A stretch of 29,799 nucleotides of DNA from Parcubacteria group bacterium CG11_big_fil_rev_8_21_14_0_20_39_22 (GCA_002787175.1 PCWC01000066.1:1-29799), one strand, 5' to 3'; numbered from the stretch's first letter, positions 1 to 8,778 are shown. Notes: generated by a model not told the origin, from the sequence alone. A program made the numbers and translations.

Positions 1-11
1 TAATCTGTCTG

Positions 12-50
12 AAAAATAGCCCTAAAACACTATGTTTTAGGGCTATTTTT
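12..50 (-). terminator. Terminator after cas2
   Basis: Perfect 18-bp inverted repeat (12-29 and 33-50) with a 3-nt loop. A-rich and T-rich flanks let it work as an intrinsic terminator in either direction. It starts a few bases after the cas2 stop and closes the cas9-cas1-cas2 block. Confidence 0.85.
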
Positions 51-53
51 ACA

Positions 54-377
54 TCAAAAAAGAAGTAATTGTGATTCATTTATTTTCTTTTCCTGTGGTT
101 TTTTCTTACCGGCGGCAATCACTGCGTCGGCAAATTGCTTGTTCGTCAGAGTCAATATTCTTATTGAACCATTATTTGGTGCATTTGACAAGAGTCGCTT
201 CGTATGGACTTCTGCTGAATCAATGTTGGCACAAATTCTCGTATATACCGAGAATTGAAGCATATCATAACCATCCTGTATTAGGAAGTTGCGAAATTGA
301 GTGGCGTATTTCCTATCAATATCCTTCACAACTGGCAGGTCAAACATTACTAAAAGTCTCATAAATCGATTATTCAT
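54..377 (-). CDS. cas2: CRISPR-associated endonuclease Cas2
   Basis: Small (107 aa) ferredoxin-fold adaptation protein that dimerises between two Cas1 dimers during spacer integration. The N-terminal strand MRLLVMFDLPV carries the conserved Asp after the first beta strand; the size and the QFSVYTRIC region match type II Cas2. The start overlaps the cas1 stop by 4 nt (ATGA), so the two are translationally coupled. A second Met (residue 6) is an alternative start. The stop is TGA, which argues for the standard code. Identification is firm from sequence and position after cas1. Confidence 0.95.
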   Translation of the reverse strand: MNNRFMRLLVMFDLPVVKDIDRKYATQFRNFLIQDGYDMLQFSVYTRICANIDSAEVHTKRLLSNAPNNGSIRILTLTNKQFADAVIAAGKKKPQEKKINESQLLLF

Positions 378-1252
378 AAAGTTGGTAATAATAATTTTAT
401 AGGGTCACTTTCATCGGTAGATGTAACCAAGCTTTGTACAGTAATTTCTATAGCTCGTTGTAAAGAATACGTCTTCCCCAATAAAACAACCGGCTCTGTA
501 AGTAAATTAACGATAGATATTCGGTCTTCTTTAGTAAGAGAACCTGCAACGTTGGAAATATTTTGAAATACAAATCTGTCGATATATGGCCTATAGGGTT
601 CAATTATGTCGTCCGCCAAATTGAAGTTGTTAAGTTCACTATCGTGATGAATGCCAACACTTGTTAAGAAGCCATACGAAGATAGCGATCGAGATGTTAC
701 ACCACGGATTACGGCATAACCATAATTCAAAGCTGCATTGATATGATTATCAAATGAGCGCACAGCAGGAATATCAAGAATATTTTGAAAATATTCGCGA
801 GCCGCAGCTCCTTCACGGTTGGTGGTATCACCAGATTGCACAGAATTAACGTATGATTGTATTTTCAGAGACTTCTCCCCTTTTACAAGCCTAAATACTT
901 CTGACTGATTTAAGATTTTTTGTTCAACAATTTTTTTCCATAATTGCTTTTTAAACGGCAATGACCACTGTAACTGTTTCTTGATTGCACTAACTTGCCT
1001 GGAATGTTGCTGATATCCCAACAGCACTCCACTTGGCATATATTTCTCATCACATATAAATACCGTTATTTTGTGTTGCACACAAGCATTTAGAAGCGCA
1101 CCGGTAAGAAGCGTACCGCGATTTTCTACGAGCAGTACTCCAATGTCTTCCAGTGGCAGAGAGAAGGTCTGATCGCCTTGAATAAGGGAAAGATTATTCT
1201 GCTTTAGTGAAAGTCTACTCTCGTTACCTACATGTATAATTCTCCAAGACAT
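374..1252 (-). CDS. cas1: CRISPR-associated endonuclease Cas1 (type II)
   Basis: Spacer integrase, 292 aa, of type II form. It begins MSWRIIHV. Conserved catalytic positions are visible: Glu147 in NREGAAAREYF, His202/203 in SVGIHHDSELN, and the acidic cluster in LADDIIEPYRP (214-218). It follows cas9 and overlaps cas2 by 4 nt. The ATG sits immediately after the U-tract of a strong hairpin that fills the cas9-cas1 gap, and no Shine-Dalgarno sequence is visible. Expression therefore probably depends on read-through or on initiation without a normal ribosome site (inference). Confidence 0.96.
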   Translation of the reverse strand: MSWRIIHVGNESRLSLKQNNLSLIQGDQTFSLPLEDIGVLLVENRGTLLTGALLNACVQHKITVFICDEKYMPSGVLLGYQQHSRQVSAIKKQLQWSLPFKKQLWKKIVEQKILNQSEVFRLVKGEKSLKIQSYVNSVQSGDTTNREGAAAREYFQNILDIPAVRSFDNHINAALNYGYAVIRGVTSRSLSSYGFLTSVGIHHDSELNNFNLADDIIEPYRPYIDRFVFQNISNVAGSLTKEDRISIVNLLTEPVVLLGKTYSLQRAIEITVQSLVTSTDESDPIKLLLPTL

Positions 1253-1285
1253 AAAAAAACGATACCTATTAGGTATCGTTTTTTT
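1253..1285 (-). terminator. Terminator-like hairpin between cas9 and cas1
   Basis: Perfect 16-bp inverted repeat (1253-1268 and 1270-1285) with a 1-nt centre. In the minus direction it ends in seven T residues, followed directly by the cas1 ATG. It occupies nearly the whole 35-nt gap between cas9 and cas1. Confidence 0.85.
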
Positions 1286-1287
1286 AT

Positions 1288-4200
1288 TTATGATAGTGGC
1301 ATACGTTTTTCGTGATGCACTTTATTATAATTACCCAATATGTCTACCATATATTTATCTAATTTGTCAAGCGATTTAATGCCGGTATTCTTTTGCTCAG
1401 TACGATTATGTGTCTCTACCACTAGAGATGCCACTGAAACCCTCGCCTTAACATAATATCCTTTTGTAATATTTTGACCTTTTGTCATACTCAACAAATC
1501 ACCTGGATATACACTAAACTTAAATGAGTAATTATCGTTTAGGACATCCCAATCCTTCTCGCTTTTTCCTCGAGTACACACTTTTGTCGGAAGTTCTTTT
1601 TTCGTTTTGTGATATGCGTAAACAGGAATAAAATAGAACTCGTCTTTACCTTTCTTATTAGCTTTGGTGAAAATATCTACGCGTACCATTGATTGTCGCT
1701 TCACAATTCCCTCTCCATCATTAATTAATAGACCCGATTTTTGTCCACCCGTAAGCTTAACGGAACGCACCAGTGGTCCTTTTTCTCCATTTTTCATGGT
1801 CTTATAGAGCGGTTCTGCAAACGCCCTCTTCGCGTCTCCATTAAATTCACGCAGACGAGAAAGAAGCGTCTGCATGAGTTTTGGATCAAGAAACAACCCT
1901 TCTTCAACAAGACGTTTTTCTGTAAGATTGGTGAGCGGCACTTTAACCGATGAATACTCTTGTTCAAATCGCTTTGCACTGCGCACCTTGTCATCATGGA
2001 CCTTACCACTCACCTTACGGCGTGGCATATGCGACACAAAGATTGGTTTTATGTTTAGTTCATCATCAGTTTCTTCTCTATTCTTAAACCACAGAATTTC
2101 ATCTTTATGTGCTTCTAATTCATACATCGGATCATCTTCCATGCGTGCCGCTAATTCATAACGGAAACCTTCCCAAGGGTCATTGAGCTTTGTGCGGTAT
2201 TCTTCTTCCTTTATTTCTTTCTCTAATTTATGTGCTTCTTCAGCATTTATCTCGGGCAATTCATCGAGTTTTTTATGCAATTGTAAGTACCTTATTATCT
2301 CCCCCTTCTTAGAATCCTTCGCAATATCCTTAACAGTTTTACTATTCATTACCGCTACCAGTGCCGCGTCCTGTGCGTGATGCTTTAGATTTTCCTCCCG
2401 ATTTTTATAAAGTGTCCAACGCTTGCGTGCATAAGCTGTCGCCATACCGTTTACAGTATTAACCGGCTTCTTATGATCAGGATCAGAAAATTCTAATCCT
2501 TTCTCAATGTAATTCTTTACAAATTTTGAAATATATCGAGTGTCATTGAGGGCACGTGCAACCAAGTCATCTCCCACATACTTCTTCACAAGTAGATTCG
2601 CTCGCTTTCGTGGAGCAATATTGACAAACGATTTTACCAACGCTTCAAACTGAGCCCATTTATTTTCATTGCCACCGAACCACTCGTAAGGAATACGATT
2701 CCCCTTTTCTTGGTTTTCTTGCTTTAGTACCAACACTTTATTATTAAAAGAGTCATCTAAACTACGGCTAAATGGAATAACGTGATCAATCTCTACATAC
2801 CCATCCTCATTGAGGCGATTTTCGTAAATTGCTTTACCAGAATACGCACACTTACAATTTTGTTCGCTCCAGAGACGGAATTTTAAAATATCCTGTCCTT
2901 TGGGTTCAGGGATTCCGAGCTCGACCATGCGTTCTTTTGCTTTTTCATTTACAAGCCTATTATCTCCTTGCAGTTTTTCAATATTCTTGCGTTCCCTGAA
3001 ATTTTTCGAAAGATCGCGAGCCAACTCAATATTTATTTGATGAGGTGAACCATACCTATCGATAATAGCGTTGACCACCTTGATAGTCTGCGATATGGTT
3101 CGTTTAACAACCGGATTGGTAATGCGATAGTCATCTTGCTTAAGTGACAATAATTTGTGTCGTTTGATGTTTGCGAATTCTTTATAATCCGCTTTAGATA
3201 TGGCGGTATCATAATCTTCACCGGCTTCCAAATATGGGATTATATTATAGAGAGCTTTTAGAGAAAGACTACCGAAAGAGTCATAGGTTAGATCAGAAGA
3301 AGTTATTGCTTCTATTACAGTTTCAGGGATTTTCTCAACAGCGTACTTACCGTTGATTAAATTGTCCTTAACTTCTTTGTTTGTTTTATACAAAGAAAGT
3401 ACCGTTCCAATCCTATCGTAAATCGTTTTGTCATCATCTGCTTTCTGTACAAAGTTAGGGTCAGTTTCTTCTAACAAGTCACGTAACTTCATCCAATTCA
3501 TCATCGAAGGTAATTTCGTCTTTGTCTCCGCTTCCTTTATCAACTTCTCCTTATTAATCTCTTCTCCTGGTTTTACTTTGATAAAGTAATTAACCATATT
3601 AAAACGATCACTTGCTCCTAAGTTCAATTTTTTACGAAGTCCGTCATAGTGTGGAGTTTTGACAGAAAAAATGTATTTCTTAGCAATTTTTCTTTCTTCT
3701 TCACTTAACGGTCGCCCTCTATCATATTGACCTTTCTTTATAACGACGTGATTTATCTTCTGCAATACTGAACTATATTGGAAAGCATATGTCGCTTTGG
3801 CGGCACGCAACTCTTTTGTTTTTCCTTCAAAAGTACACAGACCAACCATCTTCTCAAATCCGCCTTGAGCATAATGTTTTTGTCTATTAAAAGCCCCCGT
3901 TGCATTATCTTCGGTGTCATGGTCAACAATTGTTTTTACAAGTTCATCAGTTACAAATTTATTACCCAGTTTTTGTTGGACTGAAAATATCTGCCCGAGT
4001 TCATCTTCGAGCATTCCCCGAGTAACAGAATTCTTGTATGACCCAGCCTTATTACGCACACCTTCAAAAGAAATGTTGTCCTCATTTTCAACAATCTTTT
4101 TGTGAAAAAGTTCACCAACAGTTCGTACACCTTCTTTAACAAGAGAGATCTTCATATTCTGAATGCCAAACAGTACAGCTCCACGCTCTTTATCTACCTT

Positions 4201-4602
4201 TGCGTCACTTTTTTCTTTCCGGTTACTCTTATATCCTCGTCGCTTCACTATGTGGTATATGGCAATAAAGAGTTCTTGCGGAGAAATAAGCTCATCGAGT
4301 GCGCAGGTTCGTATTCCATAAGGATTGTTCGGTTGTGAGTGAGCTTTCCTAATTTCATCTTTTGACAAACCCGCCCTCATAAAAGCTTCTTTTACTGCAT
4401 CCAGTCGACCGTGGCGCCGCGCTAAACGTCGGCGCTGACTTCGCGCTAAACGTCTAGGTTCTGCCAAAGACTTTCCACTATCAGGTGTTTCGGGCTTATC
4501 AAAATAACGCACCCCTAAATCAATGATGCGTCTTTTATCTTCATCAATTATTGCCCACCCTACGGATGTAATACCTAAGTCAAGCCCTATAGTGTACCTC
4601 AT
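1288..4602 (-). CDS. cas9: Type II-C CRISPR effector nuclease Cas9
   Basis: RNA-guided double-strand DNA nuclease, 1104 aa, the compact size typical of II-C enzymes (about 1000-1100 aa). RuvC-I is IGLDLGITSVGWA with Asp8. The Arg-rich bridge helix (about 50-68) contains RRLARSQRRRLARRHGRL. RuvC-II is INIELARDL with Glu526. The HNH domain shows VEIDHVIPFSRSLDDSFNNK with Asp606/His607 and a CxC motif just before it (583-585). RuvC-III is HHAQDAALVA with His742 and Asp745. All catalytic residues are present, so it is probably active. cas4 and csn2 are absent, supporting II-C. The tracrRNA lies directly upstream on the same strand. An extended -10-like sequence (TGATATTTT) sits 7 nt before the ATG. 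Confidence 0.97.
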   Translation of the reverse strand: MRYTIGLDLGITSVGWAIIDEDKRRIIDLGVRYFDKPETPDSGKSLAEPRRLARSQRRRLARRHGRLDAVKEAFMRAGLSKDEIRKAHSQPNNPYGIRTCALDELISPQELFIAIYHIVKRRGYKSNRKEKSDAKVDKERGAVLFGIQNMKISLVKEGVRTVGELFHKKIVENEDNISFEGVRNKAGSYKNSVTRGMLEDELGQIFSVQQKLGNKFVTDELVKTIVDHDTEDNATGAFNRQKHYAQGGFEKMVGLCTFEGKTKELRAAKATYAFQYSSVLQKINHVVIKKGQYDRGRPLSEEERKIAKKYIFSVKTPHYDGLRKKLNLGASDRFNMVNYFIKVKPGEEINKEKLIKEAETKTKLPSMMNWMKLRDLLEETDPNFVQKADDDKTIYDRIGTVLSLYKTNKEVKDNLINGKYAVEKIPETVIEAITSSDLTYDSFGSLSLKALYNIIPYLEAGEDYDTAISKADYKEFANIKRHKLLSLKQDDYRITNPVVKRTISQTIKVVNAIIDRYGSPHQINIELARDLSKNFRERKNIEKLQGDNRLVNEKAKERMVELGIPEPKGQDILKFRLWSEQNCKCAYSGKAIYENRLNEDGYVEIDHVIPFSRSLDDSFNNKVLVLKQENQEKGNRIPYEWFGGNENKWAQFEALVKSFVNIAPRKRANLLVKKYVGDDLVARALNDTRYISKFVKNYIEKGLEFSDPDHKKPVNTVNGMATAYARKRWTLYKNREENLKHHAQDAALVAVMNSKTVKDIAKDSKKGEIIRYLQLHKKLDELPEINAEEAHKLEKEIKEEEYRTKLNDPWEGFRYELAARMEDDPMYELEAHKDEILWFKNREETDDELNIKPIFVSHMPRRKVSGKVHDDKVRSAKRFEQEYSSVKVPLTNLTEKRLVEEGLFLDPKLMQTLLSRLREFNGDAKRAFAEPLYKTMKNGEKGPLVRSVKLTGGQKSGLLINDGEGIVKRQSMVRVDIFTKANKKGKDEFYFIPVYAYHKTKKELPTKVCTRGKSEKDWDVLNDNYSFKFSVYPGDLLSMTKGQNITKGYYVKARVSVASLVVETHNRTEQKNTGIKSLDKLDKYMVDILGNYNKVHHEKRMPLS

Positions 4603-4634
4603 AACCCTTAAAATATCACAAAATCAGATAGAGA

Positions 4635-4760
4635 TAAACCGCGAACGAGTCGCGGTTTAGAGCTCTGCGGTAAACCTTACATCCCGCAGGATGTAAAGCA
4701 CCTTATTACAGCAGCCTAACAGATCAGGTCTTGGTATAAACTAATCTTTATTGTGGCTAC
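4635..4760 (-). ncRNA. Candidate tracrRNA for Cas9
   Basis: Non-coding segment just upstream of cas9 on the same strand, with the layout of II-C tracrRNAs. A presumed anti-repeat (about 4708-4745) ends in CTGTAATAAGG, like the CTACAATAAGG of the Neisseria tracrRNA. Next comes a stem-loop (4677-4696, 8-bp stem, 4-nt loop), then a single-stranded CCGCAGAGCTC stretch resembling the Neisseria CCGCAACGCTC. A terminal 9-bp stem-loop (4635-4643 with 4651-4659) follows. The match is from memory of the Neisseria RNA, not an alignment. The exact 5' end is inferred from the promoter. The cognate CRISPR repeat should begin with something close to NTTACAGCAG. Confidence 0.8.
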
Positions 4761-4766
4761 AGATAT

Positions 4767-4795
4767 ATACTACCATCTTGCAGTTTTATCAGCAA
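4767..4795 (-). promoter_or_regulatory. Promoter candidate for tracrRNA
   Basis: On the minus strand TTGCTG (4795-4790) lies 17 nt from TAGTAT (4772-4767), giving a start near 4760, just before the presumed anti-repeat. Confidence 0.5.
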
Positions 4796-4837
4796 CTTTT
4801 TTCAGTTTCCAAGCTATAGAAATTAGGCAATTCTGTT

Positions 4838-6004
4838 CTAATCCCACTTGGGTTCTTTCCAGAATTTGTGCTTTTTGTTTTGTTCCTTAAGTAGATTCTC
4901 CACCTTGTCCCAATCTTGCTTTTCGTTGCCTTCGTCGACCATAGTGTCAATTTCTTCTCCGCTTATACCGGCGTATAGTCCGGCAACCAAATATCTTACA
5001 CCTTGATTGTCACTCGGATTCATTTTCAGTATCTGTTTGTATAACTTTATCGCTTCTTTTTCTTTGCCTTCTTCGGCATGCAAACCGGCGCGATATTTTA
5101 TAGCTCTTAAAAACGGTCTGTTTCTCAACACTCCCCACGGCATCTCTGTTGGCCACTTGGGAAATTTTTGTTTTGTTTTCTCGTAGGCGATTTTTACATT
5201 CTCCACCTCTTTATCTTTGTCTCCCGATTCATAATACAAATGAACAAGACCCACGTAAGTTATCACATTGTTCGGATCAAGTTTGATCGAATTTTGCAGT
5301 AACTTTTCCGCTCTTTTGCGGTCAGACCGATTGCCGCCCGCGAGCTCCATAGCATTATAATAATTATCCATGATTTCCTCATCGGGACCTTTAAGCGCCA
5401 GCATTTCTTCCTCACCAAAAGCAACTGTACTTTTATTCATTTCCTCAAAAACTTCCTTTACTTCCTCTTCCGTTGGATTGCTCCCAAACAATTTACAAGC
5501 CGGACAATTACCACATCCTTTAAACTCGACTTCCACTTCTACAGGCAACGTGTCAAACCAATCACAAGCTTTTTCCCACAATACATCGTCCCGGAAAGTT
5601 TCCCATGCGATTTCAATACCTGTTTCAGACGAGTAAATAATTTCTTCAATGAGATACGACTTATCCTTCCATTTGCCGTTTAAAATTTTACTCACCACCT
5701 CAATAACCTCTTTGTCTTCATCTTCAGGGTCTACGGACATCATTTCCAGAAAGTCCCGGGCGATTTTTAATTTTTCTTTTTGAGGCAGTGGAGGAATGGC
5801 GACGTAACGACCGCTTTTAATCATCTCTTCCGCTTTTCCTTTTTTTGGACTTTTATTTGTTTTGCCAGGTGAGTTTTCAATACAGCCCACATCTCCTTTT
5901 TCAAGATCCAGTAAATAGACACAGTCTTCTTCCACACCGTCAAAAGCCTCTATCACCCCGTCTATATCTATTTTATTACCCGAAGGCAGTATGTATTGTT
6001 CCAT
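4838..6004 (-). CDS. UPF0158-like protein with Cys cluster and TPR repeats
   Basis: 388-aa soluble protein of unknown function. Residues about 80-160 (RYVAIPPL to the FRDDVLWEKACDWF region) resemble the UPF0158 family. A GCGNCPAC cluster (near 163-170) could bind metal. The C-terminal half contains TPR-like helix pairs (for example AEKLLQNSIKLDPNNVITYVGLVHLYYESGD and AIKLYKQILKMNPSDNQGVRYLVAGLY). It is very acidic and lacks a signal peptide or membrane segments. The combination suggests a scaffold or binding protein. TATTCT with an upstream TGC lies 6 nt before the ATG, and there is no Shine-Dalgarno, so the mRNA may be leaderless. Confidence 0.75.
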   Translation of the reverse strand: MEQYILPSGNKIDIDGVIEAFDGVEEDCVYLLDLEKGDVGCIENSPGKTNKSPKKGKAEEMIKSGRYVAIPPLPQKEKLKIARDFLEMMSVDPEDEDKEVIEVVSKILNGKWKDKSYLIEEIIYSSETGIEIAWETFRDDVLWEKACDWFDTLPVEVEVEFKGCGNCPACKLFGSNPTEEEVKEVFEEMNKSTVAFGEEEMLALKGPDEEIMDNYYNAMELAGGNRSDRKRAEKLLQNSIKLDPNNVITYVGLVHLYYESGDKDKEVENVKIAYEKTKQKFPKWPTEMPWGVLRNRPFLRAIKYRAGLHAEEGKEKEAIKLYKQILKMNPSDNQGVRYLVAGLYAGISGEEIDTMVDEGNEKQDWDKVENLLKEQNKKHKFWKEPKWD

Positions 6005-6010
6005 AGCAAG

Positions 6011-6019
6011 AGAATAGCA
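6011..6019 (-). promoter_or_regulatory. Extended -10 of the UPF0158/TPR gene
   Basis: Minus-strand TGCTATTCT followed by CTTGCT and the ATG. The hexamer-to-ATG gap of 6 nt places the expected transcript start at or next to the start codon. Confidence 0.45.
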
Positions 6020-6090
6020 CGAGTTATTTTATTCTCAAAAGCAAGAAGTACAGTGGTCCACTGCCACTTTCACTTCTACGTAATGCTAAC

Positions 6091-6120
6091 AAAAAGCTCG
6101 TCCACGGGAGTGGGCGAGCT
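6091..6120 (-). terminator. Terminator after pyrE-like gene
   Basis: Stem 6095-6105 pairs with 6110-6120 (11 bp with one wobble) around a 4-nt loop; on the minus strand it is followed by TTTTT. It lies about 130 nt past the stop of the phosphoribosyltransferase gene. Confidence 0.8.
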
Positions 6121-6247
6121 GATGTCGTTGATTAAGATCTTTTTGGCTATGTCGTAGCCGAAGCAATTTCATCGGCGGCAACAATCAAACGGTCCGCCGG
6201 TGTTAGTGTCTTTTTCATTCCGTTCTCTTTTCGTATTATTGAGGGTT

Positions 6248-6916
6248 TCAATACCTTGCATTCAGACGATCCCAGTTGTCTTTCGGTCGAATTGCCTCAG
6301 ACCCTTGTTTACAGAGAGGACATTCTTCAGGTGTCCATATTGGCATAGGGCGATCGATGAGAGAAATAATCTCTCTCCCACTTATCTCCGTAAGACCGGA
6401 ACGATTTACAAGAGTAAGTATAAACGGCATTGATGCCCCACCTACAGAATCAACTGCCTCAATAGTGAGGTCGACACTTCCCCCCGTCGTTATCACATCC
6501 TCGCAAAGAAGCACGTAACTACCCCTCACAAGAGATTTTCCATAGTTATGAAAGACCAAAGATTTTTTTCCGTCGTTTAAAATCTTTGCAGGCGAAGCAA
6601 AAAAGCAGTCGTCTCTGGTAAAAGACATTATCTGATTACTCACAAATTCGGCAAGTTTTGTTGCCCCAGTTTGCGGCCCGACGACTCCTTGTGCCTCATC
6701 GATATCTCCTCCTTGTATGTCGAACAATTCGATAAGATCGGAAGCAGCGTCGTATAACAATACTTCGTCCGAAATCACTAACCGGCTGTTGAAAAAGCCG
6801 TTTGAGTGTTTTCCTGATGTAAGAAGTGCATGTGGTCGCTTTGGGTTTCCATCATGGATCCAAAGTGCGTTATTTTGTTGATATTCAATGATCCATTCAT
6901 CTGAAGTCCTGAACAT
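6248..6916 (-). CDS. pyrE: Orotate phosphoribosyltransferase-like protein
   Basis: 222-aa type I phosphoribosyltransferase. The PRPP-binding loop is VLLCEDVITTGGS (135-147); a GPQTGATKLAE loop follows Gly80. The HALLTSGKHSNGFFN segment (29-43) is the hood region typical of orotate phosphoribosyltransferase, which makes OMP from orotate and PRPP in the cytoplasm. A C-terminal TPEECPLCKQG segment with a CxxC (199-205) is an additional feature. It has a strong Shine-Dalgarno (AAGGAGG) and its own terminator, so it is probably monocistronic. No other pyrimidine genes are in the window; orotate specificity is an inference and another base substrate is possible. Confidence 0.8.
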   Translation of the reverse strand: MFRTSDEWIIEYQQNNALWIHDGNPKRPHALLTSGKHSNGFFNSRLVISDEVLLYDAASDLIELFDIQGGDIDEAQGVVGPQTGATKLAEFVSNQIMSFTRDDCFFASPAKILNDGKKSLVFHNYGKSLVRGSYVLLCEDVITTGGSVDLTIEAVDSVGGASMPFILTLVNRSGLTEISGREIISLIDRPMPIWTPEECPLCKQGSEAIRPKDNWDRLNARY

Positions 6917-7034
6917 AGGTCCTCCTTATTTAGATTTTACGCTTCAAGGCAGCGTCTTTGCCTGTGTCGACCGGTTCGACTCTGCCGTAGACCTTAAACA
7001 AAAACCGACTGAAAGTAAAGAAGATGCGTCATAC

Positions 7035-8573
7035 TTAATTTTTAAAAGCGGATTTTTGCAATTCCTCTACTTGTAGATCATCTTTAAATTTTTTACCCCA
7101 CCACAAGAGAAAGATTGCATAAAAAATGTAAACAGAGACCATTGTCCAGAAAGGAAAGAACTTTATCGTAACGGAAGCAAAAGGCAGACGGGCAAACCAA
7201 TCGGTGATTAATAGCATATACGATAGTAATAAATACGCTCCGTAACCTGGCAGTGCTGCAAATAGGTACGACACAAAACCGAGTACTCCGGTAAGAAATG
7301 CCAGAAGCATAGTAAAAGGTACAAAAGGAAGTACGAGTAGATTTACGATAGGAGAAACTATAGACAATGTTCCCATCATCCACAAAATCATCGGCAAGAC
7401 AAAGATTTGGGTTGCCAAAGTGGCGGAGACTATTTCACGAAGACCGGCTTTTTCCGGAATAAAGTGTAGATATTTGGATACTACCGGCACTCCGAGTATA
7501 AGCCCCAAAGTCGCCATAAATGAAAGCTGGAACGAAGGATCGAAAACCAATATCTTCGGATTCCAAACAATCATAAAAAACCCCGCCACGACAAGAGCAT
7601 GAGTCATTGTATAAACTCGTCCGGTGGCACGAGCAAGCAGAGCGAGTATAGCCATAAACGAAGCCCTGACTATGGTCGCCGAACCGCCGGTCATAATCGC
7701 AAAAGCGATTATGACTCCGACACCTATTCCAATCGACAGCATACGCCTGAAAAAAGAACCGAACAACTTCATTACAAAATCGGCAATTACCGTTATGTTG
7801 TAACCCGACAAAACCACTATATGTATAAGCCCCACGGTCCTAAAATCATCAAGAATATTTTCTCCAAGAGAACGTTTGGCCCCAACCACAAGACCCGCAG
7901 CAAGAGATGAAGCCGGTTCAGGAATTATGTAGCTCATTTTACTTACAAACGCCTGCTTGAAGGCAAAGAGAGCTCCTACTATCGCCAGATTTTCATCCTC
8001 AGAAATTACGACAATCTCCGGATAAAACATTTGGTAATGTATGCCATCTTTTGAAAGATAAGAGATATAGTCAAATTCCCGACCGGATTCGGTTTCAAAA
8101 TTTTCCGGCTTGTGAAGTTCTCCTTTTATCTCCACTTCAAAACCGTATTCGTATTGCGGATAAAGTGATGATATGACAAGCATACCGGAATCCATAGCAA
8201 ACTCTTCATCGGCAAATAATAGTTTCTCGGCTTTGACTTTGAGGTGTGTGTTTTTATCTCGGACATCCGGCTCGTCTACTACCCTGCCTTGGATTGTAAC
8301 TTCCATGCCGACTAAGCTATCTACAGCACTTCTTTCGTTATTGTTTGAAACATCAAACCTTATTACTCCAACCGCAAGCGAAAAAAATATAAGAGCTATG
8401 GATAAAAAGACTTTCCGAGCAGATGGCTTGGCAATCGATATTCCATAAAGTAAAAGAGCGACTGAAAGCAAAATCAAAAACAAACCTTCAATGTATCCGA
8501 CGGAATAAAGTGAGCTATAAGCAACGCCGACTGCGAAAGAACCTATAAAAATATATGATAACTTTTGCCACAT
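7035..8573 (-). CDS. comEC: ComEC/Rec2 family DNA uptake channel
   Basis: 512-aa polytopic membrane protein for transport of single-stranded DNA across the inner membrane in natural transformation. Two N-terminal membrane segments (about 8-65) are followed by a soluble OB-like domain (about 85-190, DUF4131 type). The competence core then starts near 230, with the signature HIVVLSGYNITVIADF and many hydrophobic segments up to about 495. The C-terminal metallo-beta-lactamase domain of longer ComEC proteins is missing. The pilB/pilC/prepilin cluster elsewhere in the window supplies the likely partner pilus. Confidence 0.9.
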   Translation of the reverse strand: MWQKLSYIFIGSFAVGVAYSSLYSVGYIEGLFLILLSVALLLYGISIAKPSARKVFLSIALIFFSLAVGVIRFDVSNNNERSAVDSLVGMEVTIQGRVVDEPDVRDKNTHLKVKAEKLLFADEEFAMDSGMLVISSLYPQYEYGFEVEIKGELHKPENFETESGREFDYISYLSKDGIHYQMFYPEIVVISEDENLAIVGALFAFKQAFVSKMSYIIPEPASSLAAGLVVGAKRSLGENILDDFRTVGLIHIVVLSGYNITVIADFVMKLFGSFFRRMLSIGIGVGVIIAFAIMTGGSATIVRASFMAILALLARATGRVYTMTHALVVAGFFMIVWNPKILVFDPSFQLSFMATLGLILGVPVVSKYLHFIPEKAGLREIVSATLATQIFVLPMILWMMGTLSIVSPIVNLLVLPFVPFTMLLAFLTGVLGFVSYLFAALPGYGAYLLLSYMLLITDWFARLPFASVTIKFFPFWTMVSVYIFYAIFLLWWGKKFKDDLQVEELQKSAFKN

Positions 8574-8583
8574 AAATAATCGT

Positions 8584-8778
8584 CTTAGAAACTGATCTTA
8601 TGTCTCACCACAGTAATATGAGTCAAAACCCCCGTTTCGGGTCGTCATGACCAAAAATATGACTGCAAAACTTCGCTTCGTCCTCATTGAATCTCGATTC
8701 ACTTCGGACTCCAGCTCGTTTTTCGCCCATATTTTTGGACACTTCAGACCTCGATGAGACATAAGACCAGTTTCTTAG
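8584..8778. repeat. 195-bp inverted-repeat element (A1)
   Basis: The ends 8584-8607 and 8755-8778 are inverted repeats matching at 22 of 24 positions. A nested perfect 11-bp pair, CCAAAAATATG at 8651-8661 and its complement at 8728-8738, lies inside. No ORF worth calling is present. It resembles a MITE or a long hairpin element and abuts element A2. Confidence 0.75.

Noticed and set aside
1..53. Text GTTTTAGGGCTATTTTT beside cas2 as part of a CRISPR repeat
   Set aside because: It is one half of a perfect terminator hairpin, occurs once, and does not match the predicted anti-repeat. No CRISPR array is present in the window.
6940..7000. GGTTCGACTC motif near 6978 as a tRNA T-arm
   Set aside because: No matching T-stem, D-arm, anticodon arm or acceptor pairing of the right spacing could be found around it.
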